A stretch of 64,000 nucleotides of DNA from Topomyia yanbarensis (Eukaryota; Arthropoda; Insecta; Diptera; Culicidae), in NCBI RefSeq assembly GCF_030247195.1, contig NC_080672.1, forward strand, positions 366,660,271 through 366,724,270, written 5' to 3'. The notes below the pieces were generated by a model, which saw only the letters and a program-made list of their open reading frames with translations, had not been told where the DNA came from and did not search any database. Shown one piece after another: positions 20,937 to 32,600 of the stretch. How positions within the stretch are numbered: position 1 is the first letter of the stretch; the number at the start of each line of letters is the position of its first letter. Position numbers and translations under genes: made by a program.

Positions 20937-23900
20937 TATATTGAGTTCATCCGAGAATACGAGACTCTCGGTCATTGCCATGAAGTGATCGAATCAGATG
21001 ACCCACCGGACCAGAAAAATTTTTACCTGCCACATCACGCCGTTTTGCGTCCCTTCAGTTCAACCACAAAATGTCGAGTGGTATTCGATGCCAGTGCGAA
21101 GTCGTCCCCATCCAATCTTGCGTTGAACGACGTACTCCTCGTCGGTCCGGTAGTGCAAAGCGAGCTGTACTCCATCATGCTTCGATTTCGCACCCATAAA
21201 GTAGCCTTCACAGCAAACATTTCCAAAATGTATCGGCAGATTCTGATGGCACCTGAACATAAACACTATCAACGAATCTTCTGGCGTGAACGAACGTCTC
21301 AACCGTTGCGTGTACTGGAACTGGACACCGTTACTTATGGCACAGCATCGGCACCATACCAAGCAACGCGGTGCCTGGCACAATTGGCTGCGGAAGAGAA
21401 GGATGATTACCCGATTGCAGCCGAAATAATAAAAACCGAGGTCTACATGGATGATACGCTATCAGATAGCCCAGATTCTGGTGCCGATTCGGTGTCGGAA
21501 GCTATCGAAGCACAACGGCAACTGAAACAGCTGTTGGCACGCGGTGGCTTTCCCATCCACAAATGGTGTTCCAATTCTCCAGAGTTCCTCCAACACGTGC
21601 CACCCGACGAACGTGAGCCCCAAGTGCCGTTGAAAGAATGCGGAGCGAATAAAGTCATCAAGGTCTTAGGTCTGCTCTGGGATCCAGAGGCAGATGCACT
21701 ACTCCTCGCTAACCAGATCAAGCCAGTGATAAGAGACGTTGTGACCAAGCGGTTGATCTACGCCGAAGTCGCCAAATTTTACGATCCTCTCGGACTGTAC
21801 TCACCAGCTATTGTCCTCGCCAAACTACAAGCGCAACGCCTGTGGAGCATTAAGGCAGACTGGGATGACCCGGTCGACGAAGAATTTGCACAACAGTGGC
21901 AAGAACTCCATAGCTCATTGTCACACCTCAACCAAATCCCAATTCCTAGATGTGTGACAAACAACAACGTGATGGCCTATGAGCTACACGGATTCGCTGA
22001 TGCTTCGGTCGTGGCGTACGGAGCCTGTGTGTATGTGCGGAGCATATTTGCCGACGGAACGGCAAAGATGGCTCTTCTGACCAGTAAGTCTAAGTTGGCC
22101 CCCCTGCACGATTTGTCAATCCCACGGAAAGAGTTGTCTGCTGCCCTCCTGCTGTCCCATTTAGTGAAGAGAGTAACCGTTGAGTTGAGCATGAAATTTC
22201 TAGAAGTCGTTCTGTGGTGCGACAGTACAATTGTTCTAGCCTGGATCAAAAAACCGCTGAATGAACTTGAGTTGTTCGTCCGTAATCGCATTGCTTTAAT
22301 CCAAGAAGAAACCGATGGTTTCAGATGGGAGTACATCAACACCGAAAACAATCCCGCCGACATCGTTTCCCGTGGCCAGCTTCCCGAGATCCTCAGTAGA
22401 AACAACCTCTGGTGGCACGGTCCTGAATTCCTCGCCTACGTAATCTATCAGATTCAACCGCCTGCAGCCGTTCCAGATACAGATTTGCCAGAAATGAAAG
22501 CAGTCCCAGCCGCACCCACCGTGAAAAACAAACCACTTCCGATTTTTTCCCGATACAGTAGCTTTCGCAAACTTCAACGAGTCATCAGTTACATCCTGCG
22601 GTTCGTCGACAACTGCCGTAAGAAATCTGTCGAACGTGAAACTCGTCGAAATTTGACCGTCCGTGAACTGCGCAAATCGAAAGAAGCTATAATCAAAGTG
22701 ATCCAGATCGTCCACCTGGGGGATGAAATTCAGCGAGTTATACACAAACTACCCTGCAAAAGGATTGGCAACCTCCGACCTATCTTCCAAGGCGGACTGC
22801 TTCGAGTAGGTGGTCGCTTAGACCGCTCACAACTCCCTTTCGAAAGCCGACATCCTATCATACTGCCGGACAAGGACCCTCTGGTGCGTATGATGATCCG
22901 TGAAATGCACGTTGAGCTACTTCACATCGGTCAAAGTGGGTTGATGAACGCCATGCGGCAACGATACTGGCTGCTAAATGCTCGATCCACTATCTGGCAA
23001 ATCACGCGGCGTTGCGTGAGATGCTTTCGATGCAATCCAACCGACACGACTCAATTGATGGGCAACCTGCCCTCCGCGAGAGTTGTTCCGTCACCGCCCT
23101 TCGCAGTCACCGGTGTTGACTTCGCCGGTCCATTCTGGGTCAAACAAGGATCGCGACGACCTACTCTCGTAAAGGCATATATAGCCGTATATGTCTGTAT
23201 GGCTACTAAGGCCGTTCATTTGGAAGCAGTGTCCGACCTCAGCACCGACGCTTTTCTGGCATCCTTGAGAAGGTTCATCAGTCGCAGAGGATGCATTCAA
23301 GAGTTACATTCCGACAACGCCACGAATTTTAAGGGAGCAAACCACGAGATGCACAAGCTCTACAATCAGTTTCGTGATCAGCAAGCGGTCCAACGCATCG
23401 AGCAGTTTTGTCACACACGAGAAATCGAGTGGCACTTTATCCCGCCTGACGCCCCCGAGTTTGGCGGACTTTGGGAAGCGGCGGTCAAGTCCGCCAAAAC
23501 ACACCTCAAACGTATCGTAGGGAACGTCAAGCTGAATTTCGAGGAGTTTTCAACTGTCCTCACCGAAATTGAGGCTGTGCTGAATTCGCGGCCCCTGTTG
23601 GCCGTGTCTAACGATTCTGCTGACCCGTTGGTGATTACACCGGCGCACTACTTGATTGGCCGTCCTCTCACCGCCTTGGCCGAACCATCATTGGAAAACC
23701 TGAAGGTTAATCGTTTGGATCGATGGCAGCATCTGCAGCTCATGCGTGAGCACTTTTGGCGTGCCTGGAGCCGAGATTACCTCAACACGCTACAGCCTCG
23801 GAAAAAGAACTTACGAACCATGCCAAATATCTGCATCGGCATGATTGTTCTGCTTCATATTCGCATCCAGCCACCACTCCATTGGAAGTTGGGGAAAATA

Positions 23901-24044
23901 ACAGCTGTTTATCCAGGCGAAGACGGGCTAGTGAGATCGGTCGATGTGTTCGTCGATGGTTCAACTTATCGCCGCCCTATCAACAAAATCTCCGTTCTTC
24001 CCATTGAAGATAATCAACCGAAATCTGTATCATCTGTTGAGTGA
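20937..24044 (+). pseudogene. BEL reverse transcriptase - RNase H - integrase (right half of pol)
   Basis: The frame is open from the insertion site to the stop at 24044. The reverse transcriptase has the block HHAVLRP, CRVVFDASAKSS, NISKMYRQILM and the catalytic VYMDDTL. RNase H follows (HGFADASVVAYGACVYVRS, SIPRKELSAALLL, VVLWCDSTIVLAWI, NTENNPADIVSRG). Integrase has an H2C2 zinc motif (HIGQSGLMNAMRQRYW ... CVRCFRCNP) and a DDE core (GVDFAGPFWV, LHSDNATNFKGANHEM, PPDAPEFGGLWEAAVK). The order is BEL/Pao. It lacks its own start because the 5' part of pol is 9.2 kb away across the insertion. Frame phase matches the left half exactly at the TA. Confidence 0.92.
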
Positions 24045-24062
24045 GCTCAACCGGGGGGAGGA

Positions 24063-24238
24063 TGTTCGGTATCGCCGAAAGGTAACCCCACCAACAAAAA
24101 CTAGTACCCCTTATCACCACCGACTCTATAAAAGGAGAACCCCTAGCAAGCTTAAGTTTAGTTTGATTTCCACCTCCAACCTGTAAACATCTTCAGAAAA
24201 TAAACAGTTAGCAGTATAAGTGTTCTAGTATTCATTAC
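24063..24238 (+). repeat. BEL 3' LTR
   Basis: It begins TGTTCGGTATCGCC, has the TATA box CTATAAAAGG (about 24126-24135) and an AATAAA at about 24199, and ends at ...CATTAC before the ACCAC target duplication. At 176 bp it is short for the group; the exact right edge is ambiguous by one or two bases. Confidence 0.75.
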
Positions 24239-24273
24239 ACCACCAACCAGCCAGGTGTGAGCATCGCCCAAAG

Positions 24274-24289
24274 GGTCCTTTTCAGGACC
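24274..24289 (+). promoter_or_regulatory. Histone-type 3' stem-loop
   Basis: GGTCCT-TTTC-AGGACC forms a 6-bp stem with a 4-nt TTTC loop, preceded by CCCAAAG. This is the form of the SLBP-binding stem-loop at the 3' end of replication-dependent histone mRNAs (consensus CCAAA, GGYYCT, TTTC, AGRRCC). No histone coding sequence is found on either side of the BEL insertion, so it may be chance or a relic. Confidence 0.35.
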
Positions 24290-24747
24290 ATAAGAATTAA
24301 ATTAAATTTTCCTACGGCGATTGCTCATTACCATCCAGGACGAAGCATCCACTGGACAATTGGATACCCAGCCAACTTTCAAGCGATTGAGCTTTCTATC
24401 AACCGGAACGTTCCCCAAGTTGGAACAACCACTTCATACTTCTGCGACTCACTCATCTCGACAGATCACCACAGCGAGAATGAAAGTAACAATTTCTTTT
24501 GTTCTTCCGACGAGTCACACAATATGAAAGAAATTGTTTTTGACACACTCAGCATACTGAGTGGGTATCGTGACCGGTGTCTTAATTTAATTAATTTGGT
24601 GGTTCGAAATAGCAATCTTACTCAACATTCTCTTATTAATTTGTTCAAACAAAACAAGATACAAATATGTTAAGAATCACCGAAAAACATGTTTTTGCAT
24701 AAATTTCTTTTTGAAAAATACCGGAGGGGGCTCTTTAGCCAGGTTTA

Positions 24748-25264
24748 ACCCATTCATGCCCGTGTTGTTTGTGGATAAGAACGTTTTTAAACAGCTATAA
24801 CTTTTGATTGAGACGAGATTTGCTCACAAAAACAAGTAAGGCTCATTAATGTGATTATTGCCTTTAATTTGAGTATTAACAGTTACAAGGATCAGCTCTA
24901 GAACTGAAGTTATTGCAATTAGTCCGATTGGATTCCGATGGAGCAGTGCAGCCAGGGACAGTTTACGTTGACAACGGAAAATGATTTATATATTTTCGTT
25001 ATGCTGCAATATTATTGAAAACTGATCAAACTTATCAATTTAGACTGTCGTTGGCTACGTTTTCCACGCAATTGGACTATTGTCATTATTCTAGGAAAAT
25101 TGTATTGAGCATTAGAAGGTAAAAATTGACCAGCTTCTAGCACTGCCATGGAAGCACCTATCATTATGAAAATAGGTTTTTCGTGTTTCTTGACCCCACC
25201 GTTTTCAACTAAAAATAGTTTTGAAACCCTACATGCACTAGAAAAAAGTTGGGCATGAAAGGGT
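24748..25264. repeat. Short inverted-repeat element (ACCC..TTCATGCCC ends)
   Basis: ACCCATTCATGCCC at the left and GGGCATGAAAGGGT at the right are inverted copies with one or two differences. The inside is AT-rich and noncoding. Confidence 0.45.
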
Positions 25265-25399
25265 GAATGGTGTGTCTAATCTGGTTTAAAAGTTAAGCGT
25301 GGGTGAAGAAATCGACCTTAAACTGTGCAAGCTAGAAACGACGAATATGACAAATATACGGAACACCAGTTTCGGACAAAATAAATAAACGTTTGGTTA

Positions 25400-28300
25400 T
25401 TTTATACAATGTTTCTTTATTTTCTTAATTTCTCGAAAAAAAATCATTTCTTTTTTTCTCCACTAAATATAATAAGAATATATAATAATTTTAATAATAA
25501 TGCTCATAATAATAATTGTTTTTTTTTCTTCTTGCTTGTTCACCGCTTCCTCTCGTAATCTTTCCGCTTTCAATCGCTGTCACTTACGCATGTATCGTGC
25601 TGTATTCTGCTTTCTATTAATTTTAGTTATTATTTATTCTTGTGTCTGCGGTTTTCCTTACTTCTGTACTGTGAAACTGTAAACATCTCATTTCCCGCTA
25701 GTCTCGGAATCTGTCTGTCCTTGCTCTTTCAAATACAGTAAAATATGTGAAGATGGCATATTTTCCGTTATTTGCAACGGGCGTTATTAGTTTTTGTTTT
25801 TATTTTCTTAACTTTGCTTTTGCTTAGGATGTCCTCTTTCTGAGTGCGCCTGATAGATGATGCAATTGGAACTTACAAACCACGGTGACGGTTGGTTTGC
25901 TTTCGTTTGCTTACTAATGATATGAGATCATTCTGAATGTGTTTGCGTGTGTGTATGTGTGCTAGTATTTGCCTTTCTTTTCGCTTGCGACAATATTGTA
26001 TCGCGTATTTAGAGGACGTATTTCAAGTTTTCTTCCGTTCCGTTGTTACATTTGATTCAGCCTACTAGGGTTTTGCTTCTCATTTACTTGCATGTCTTCG
26101 TGATTGCTTTGAATTGCTACAAAATATACGTCTTGAGAGTTACTTTTTTTTACACATTTGCGCTCTCTTTTTGGCATTGTATATAGTTGTCATTTTATTC
26201 CCCTTTTTTTTTTTTCTTTTGCACCAATTGGTAAATAGTTTGAAGAACTAGCTGACTTCTTCATAACATCTGAGATTATTCGATTATGCTGTGTTATATG
26301 TAGATAAAATTGAGTAGAAATAAAAAACGTAGAATGAATCTCATGGTGACCCCCTCAAGTTCGGGGTTTGAATAAATCAAGAATTCAGGGTGAAGGAAAG
26401 TTTGTATCTGTTTTTTTTTACACTACGCACTACCACTAGTTGTTTGAGGGAAAGTAGTCTTTAAAATCTACAAGCCTATCTCATTATTAATACGTATCTT
26501 ATTTTCTCACAATATCTAGTGTCTTTTTCTGCACTTTTTTTGTTCTTAATTTTGCCGAGAAGTTTCCGAAAAATATATGTATATCTCATTTTCACTGTCT
26601 ACGATTTTTTTTCTTTTTTCTTCTTTTATTTTAACAATAATTTACATTCAAATATGGCATCATTCTGACGATCTTCCGGAACTGCTCGTGAGTGGGAAAA
26701 TCGTCCGCTTCAAAAAAGAACCATTCACCCTACACGCTACTGTTACAGTTTATATGTAGTTTTTTTTTCTTCTTATGTTTGTGTATAATAAAACCAACAC
26801 AGCTGCTACGAATTATATGCTGCGTGCAGTTTGATTGATATCGGCCTACAGGAAGCGTTTCCCTTTTTGTGTGTATTTTTTATCAAAATTTAAAAAAATC
26901 ATGCTAAAAATGGATTCTACGCGATTCTGTTGAAAAAGAAAAATAGACTATATAAAACATAATCTTTGGGGTTACCAATCACTGGGCTTCGCTTTCTTTC
27001 AAATCGTACAGAAATAATACGGAATGAGAACAAAAATAAAACCAATCCAAAAAACTTTGTTTAAAAAAAACTGTAGTTTATTCATGTAATGTAAAATAAT
27101 TTTCCACGTGTCTGGTTGTTGAGTATTCATTACTTTACGCATGTATGCATTAATGTTTCTTTAATCATGTTTCAATCAATATGGCAAATTTATCTTCCTT
27201 CCTGCCTCGCTACGTATGCTTACGCCGTCTGACCGCGACTTTCATTTCATTCACTTTTTTTGTCATTTTATAATTTTACTTATTTTGCTTAGTAACATTT
27301 CTACGCATTTTTTTACATCTACTATATTGGTTTTCATTACCTTTTGTTTGTTCTACGGAGCTGATTAAAATTAATGTGCAAGACAGGGGGGAAATGAACA
27401 GAACGATGTTTGTTTGTTTGTTTGTATGTTTTGTTTACCGCAGCACTCTCTATGGCCAAATAATATGCGCACTAATGTTCGTTTTTTGTTGTTGTTTTAC
27501 TAAAACTTAAATGTACGAGCCGGCAAACTCGACTCACGAAGAAAATTATCCTTAAAACTAATGCATAATTTAATGACAAATATCGATTATATTCGTATGC
27601 TTAAGTGTGTGTGAGTGTTGTTCTCTTCCTCGTTTAGCGTTTAGTTTCTCATTGAATAGATTCACCTTTGCATGTATGGGTATGCGTTTTGTGTTTCGCG
27701 CCTTTGTTTGTGTGTGTGTTTGTGATTGTGTGGCTTCACTCCACAATAAATAGTTTTAAATAAGGGGGTTTAAATAGTAGATGATTCGAGTTATTCCTGG
27801 TAGAGGAAATTTAAAAAAAAGCGGAAACACTAGCTTAAAAGATGTTTTTGTTCAGTTTGTTTATTTGATAAAACTGATTCGAGTTACGGCTGTTGTCTTT
27901 TACTTGTTTCAATTCACCATTAGACAATGAGAAAAACTATTAATAATAATAATAAAAAAGTTATAAAAATACGAGAAAACAAAAAAAACTAGTCTAATTA
28001 AAATACTAATACTTTTTCATCTTTGAAATTTCTTTTGTTCACTCGTTTCGAATGTGTAGGTGCATTCGATTGGGGCAGGTGCACTTTTCCCCTGTTTATT
28101 TTTCCGTTGTACTAAACCTAACAAACTAGAAGTTGGGAGAAATTATGGTGGTGGCGGAGAAAATAACCACTCTATGATAGAGAAGAAAGGAAACAAAAAA
28201 CGATTTAACCTAGGAAATGATTTGCATTCTCAGCTTTGGAGTGAGCTTAAGCTTACTAGAGGAGAAAACTCTTAAATATTAGTGATTTTTTTTTACTGTG

Positions 28301-29586
28301 TTTGGAACGATCTCTAAGATCACACACGGGAATCACACGCCGTAGGAGCTGTGTGTTGAGTGTGACTGTATGTGTGTGTTTGTTCGCTTCTTCTATTCCG
28401 TTTTCGAATGTGTGCGTGTACACGCGTGATCGCAGCAAACAGGGAACTAGGGGGTAATATTTACAAAAATTAACAGCATGCTTTTATAAAACTTGTGTTT
28501 TAGCAAAAAGTGATTTGTTTTTTTTTTATCAATAAGCAAAGTTAGCAAATTGGAGATTTCATAGAGCGAGAGCAGTTTTCTTAGTGTTATCAATAGTACT
28601 TTTTGTTTGTTAGTATCAGTAATAAGCAGCAAAAAATCAAGAAGATTAATGCAGGAGTGGTCCGCACGACAAGTATTTTTGCGGTTTTGAGAAAACAAAT
28701 GGTTGATGGTGGAAAAGTCAAAGTGGTTCAAATAGTCAGAACTTTTGTTTTGCGTGTTAACAATTTGTTTTTGTACTTTTGGCTTCGATATAGACTTTGT
28801 TTTTTTTTACGTTAAATTTTCTATTTTTTCCTCTAAAATATTTGTTTGTTCAAAAGTTATTTTTTGATATTTTTTCCTATTATTTTTAAGTGTGTATGTG
28901 TGCCTGAAGGTGCGCTTGTTGTTCTCTTGATTTTGAGGAAAAACATGAAGTCGAGATTTCAGGTTTCGATAACAAAAAATAACAAAAAAAACACGATTCA
29001 GAAGAGATTTGAGCAATAGTTTGGCAGAACCGAACTGAAATGCTTATCACAAAAGATTGAAAAAACTAACTAAACGTTACAACATAAGTCCTTAGCTTAT
29101 AACCAATGCAATGTTTTGTCTTGTTTCTTTCGATCGATCAAAAATACTATGGATCGTACGTACATTGACTCTGTCTGGGGGGAGAGGGGGATGGGGCTGT
29201 GCCGAATCCTTCAATCGATTGTTTCTCCCATTCACTCACTGGCATCACACCGTTCAGTTCTCGTGTCCTCCTCGTCAGTAGTAGTAATAGTAGTAGTATT
29301 GATTAGGATCATGTCTTTCGTGTGGCTGACTCTGCAGTCCCGTCGAAAGCCATTGATGTGGCAGCTGCGACTGCTGGAACGATGACCGGGTGGTGGTGCT
29401 TGCCGTACCCGGATGCTGCAATGGCGGCTGCGACGCCAGTGGCACCGACGATAGCGACGCCAGGGATGACGTCGACGGCGACGATGCCATAGTCAAGCTG
29501 GACGCCGGCGCCGATTGGTTGTGATGGTTTCGTGTTGTAATCTGCTCATCCAGCGGTCGACCTGGCGGCAGATTTTTCTCTCACCA
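25400..29586 (-). other. Probable long 3' UTR of Tet
   Basis: Downstream of the Tet stop the minus strand is A-rich, without genes or obvious transposon ends, for about 4.2 kb. Candidate AATAAA poly(A) signals lie near its end (TTTATT at about 25412). A Pumilio-type TGTAAATA is present on the minus strand at about 28457. The lack of transposons here, in a window otherwise full of them, suggests transcribed, constrained sequence. This is inference; the real 3' end is not determined. Confidence 0.4.
29275..29580 (-). other. In-frame open segment after the Tet stop codon(s)
   Basis: After the last Tet codon the minus strand reads TAG TGG TGA, then the same frame stays open for 101 codons to a stop at 29275. 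It encodes a Ser/Gln/Pro-rich tail (LPPGRPLDEQITTRNHHNQS ... LASQPPLQHPGTAST) and ends in HERHDPNQ plus seven Tyr. It is a GC-rich island in AT-rich DNA. An AG at 29579-29580 (GAGAG|AAA) could act as an alternative acceptor that joins it in phase 0 to the upstream exon, bypassing both stops. Confidence 0.4.
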
Positions 29587-29625
29587 CTAGACACCCGAGT
29601 ACTCGACGTCCATCAGATCGTGTTC
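29587..29625 (-). CDS. Tet: Tet last coding exon
   Basis: After the acceptor CTCCCTCCAG the minus strand reads GAA CAC GAT CTG ATG and ends in ...EYSGV then TAG, 12 residues plus stop. It joins in phase 0 to the upstream exon that ends HMGE|GTGAGT, 15.4 kb away. The strong acceptor, matching phase and early stop support it; the pairing across a 15-kb intron is inferred. Confidence 0.65.
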   Translation of the reverse strand, partial: EHDLMDVEYSGV

Positions 29626-32600
29626 CTGGAGGGAGAAGAACGAATTGGGAACATATTTGTAAGGTGCGATTGGTGTGGTTTATACTATAGAATGAAAACT
29701 CAAAGTAAGAGAACTACGGAGAATAAAATGGCATTTTTGGTAAATTGGCTTTGTATGGTGATATGGTTCGACAGTAAATATCAAGGGTCTAGTGGGTTCC
29801 GTTGTAGCGTCAGGCCCCGATTCAAAAGTTTCATAGGCATTAACAGAACAATGTCTTATCGTTCGAAACAAAAAGCAACCCATGGACGGACAGATTTTTC
29901 AAACCGGCATTGACGCTGCGTGCGCCAGTTCACGCAATCGGTACACTCTACTCGCCTACTTTGATGAACTGTTGCGTGCCAAATCTATTGACAGTAGTTT
30001 GTTGTTAACTCGGTGTCCTTTCAATGACTGGAAGTTGTAAAGCGGTTCGGTTATGAATACGAAACGATGTAACTTAAAAGAATCGAACATGTACATAACA
30101 TCGAGTTGCCAAATCAGATTATTAACAAATTGACTAAATTAAGAGGTTACAGAGCATGAAACATTAGGCATATTCCGAAGCACAGTGGGACGAGCCTGAA
30201 CTTTTAAGGCGAAGATATGTGGAACCCAGGAACGCACGCTTGTTGCTAGGCACCGACGCGCTTGTTTACATTGAGAAAAAATGGAATTCGAAGTGAAAAT
30301 TCAAACGCGCAAATGAGAATTTTCGGACATTTTCCTTCGGTCATCTGCACATTGGCAGAAAATTTGAAGTTTTATAAATAAACGATTAAAGTTTCGCGAG
30401 TGTTTTTGCAGTGGTGTGTGATTAAAGTGCATTTGAAAGAAACCCGTGACTCGCTTGTATAATGTCCTTGTCCATGTATGAAGGTTACGCGATATTCTCG
30501 CTAGTATTTCTCTCGTATCAGCTGAGCTATCAGAGACATTTTTGCGAGATTTTAGGTGATTTGAGCGAAAAATGAATTTGTGACCACTCTAGTATTTTTT
30601 GCATAATTTGATCACAGGAGCTACATCCGGTTATATTCGTTTTTCGAAGAAACGGTTAATATTATGCATTGCAATACTTCACCAAAATTATCTATGTATT
30701 TAAATCACATCGTAAAATCACCAAAAATAAGTCTAATTGATTTAGTTATTGTTTTAATAACTGTTTATCCTGATTTTTTTTTAACAAATCAAACCAACTT
30801 TTAATGCGATAAAATCAACGACCCTCGCGAAAGCCCACGATCACACTATACTCATTTGAAAGCTTTCAATTTTCTCTTCAAAATTAGTCTATGTTAGTTT
30901 TGCGAAAATTTGCGATAAAAAGTCAAAATTTTGAAAAACTGTGAATGGTGACCCATGGTTTTTACTGATATTAAATTTGAATAATAACTTTATAGCTAGA
31001 ATAGCATATAGCATTGCGAGCGTGATCTACGAGGGTTTTACTAGTAATCAAGATAGGGGACCTGAGTGGATATAGTGGTTTCTTATATAGTGAATGTATT
31101 CAGAATGTTTAAAAAGCAAATGCTTTCAGGTTATTGAAAAATGCCATTAAATTTTTTTGGTTTTTATTCTTGATAACATACGCAGTAACTGTCAAATTTA
31201 GTGAACATAGCTGAGTTCTAGTCTTTTGGTAAAACTATTGTGATCAGAATTTGTATAGTACTGATCTGACTTAAGGCTAAGCGATCATTTTTAAATGAAC
31301 CATACACGCGAAAAAAAAGTTTTTAATTTACGTTGTATGTAAGATATTAATTAAGCGACCTAAGTTACTCAAAAACACACCTGCGAAAAAAATTCGTTAA
31401 CCATCCTGTTGATTAGTTAATGTAATTAAATATTCCACTAAGACGCTCAGAAGGTTTGTCTAAAAAATCAAAGAAAATGTAGTTTTCATATCAAGTAACC
31501 CAATTTAACATTCCAAAATTATTCCAACACATCTTATTTGATCCGTAAAAATAATCATTTTTGAAGCACCATAATAAAACGTAATTGATCAAAAATTTTG
31601 TACATTATAATGTTTCATCTGAATAACATTCTGTAATTTTTAGCTTTTTTAGAACGTCTCTGGAAAAAAAACATGATTTGCGGTGTTACCAGCCATTCAA
31701 AAACTACTTAACCGATTTCTTTCAAATTTTGCATACACATTCTATGTAACAAATACTTAACCCTACGATTAGCTCGAGCTATTGTTTATGTTGCAACAAT
31801 AGCTTTTGGCAGTCCTTATACTAAAACAACGCTGTGTACCTATGAAAATCAGATTCTTATGTACCAGTACGGACTGTTTCAAAAGCATCAAATGTTCATA
31901 AAAAATAGGGTGACTAGACGTATTGGTTTTCCACCACATTTCCTGGTTTTAACTGACTGGGAACTGGGAATTCGAGGAAAAGGAAACTGATATGTCATTG
32001 ATTTTCTCCTCAAAATCTAAAAAAAACCTTTTCACTGTACCTTCTCTTCCCATACGGCCAAATTCTATCTGAAGCTTGCAAACGGCTACCAGACTTGCTT
32101 CAGTGACGTTTTCACGTGACTGTCAAATATCGAAATTACAAAATGATTCCCCCATTTTTTACCAAAAGCTCATTTTAATTTATGAGTTTAAACATGTTGA
32201 TGAATCCGATAAAGTAAGTCCTGTATTTTCAATTAATAGAGAAATACTAACAAAAAAAATCTTTCTGGGCCTTACTTCTGTCGAATGACCGGTTCAGAGC
32301 AAAAATTGAACATGCTTGCTGACCGCAATTTGTGCTCGATTTTGGCTTTCCTCCTGTCGTAGGAAATTTTGCAGATTGCATCGAGTTAACCATCAAATCA
32401 AAGAGAGAGAGAGAGACTAAAAAAACCGGTTTACTGATCCAACCTTGGGTTAAATTCAAATTTAAGTTGAATTTACCTAATTTTTAGTAAAGCTCAAACA
32501 ATATCTTATTCTGCGAAAGAGCTCGAAGCTCTCATTTTGTCATTAACTACACTAATAAGTGCGGATGAGATACAAAACTCAGAACTACCTAAATTAAGCA

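Larger units (their letters stand above)
9279..24238 (+). mobile_element. BEL/Pao LTR retrotransposon, interrupted by a nested DNA transposon and copia element
   Basis: Outer bounds are set by two related LTR sequences that begin TGTTCGGTATCG, and by ACCAC on both sides (9274-9278 and 24239-24243), the 5-bp target duplication expected for BEL elements. Between them lie gag with zinc knuckles, an aspartic protease, a reverse transcriptase with a YMDD-type motif, RNase H and a DDE integrase, in BEL/Pao order. No envelope gene is visible. The element was about 5.8 kb before a 9.2-kb insertion at 11746-20936 split it between protease and reverse transcriptase. Both halves are open across thousands of bases, so the element was young when hit. 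Confidence 0.9.

Noticed and set aside
20937..24062. Search for an envelope gene that would make the BEL element an insect errantivirus-like virus
   Set aside because: Only 18 bp separate the integrase stop (24044) from the 3' LTR (24063); there is no room for env.
24257..24673. 138-residue plus-strand ORF after the BEL 3' LTR
   Set aside because: Composition is not protein-like, I recognise no domain, and its upstream context is lost across the BEL insertion. A small gene is not excluded but not supported.
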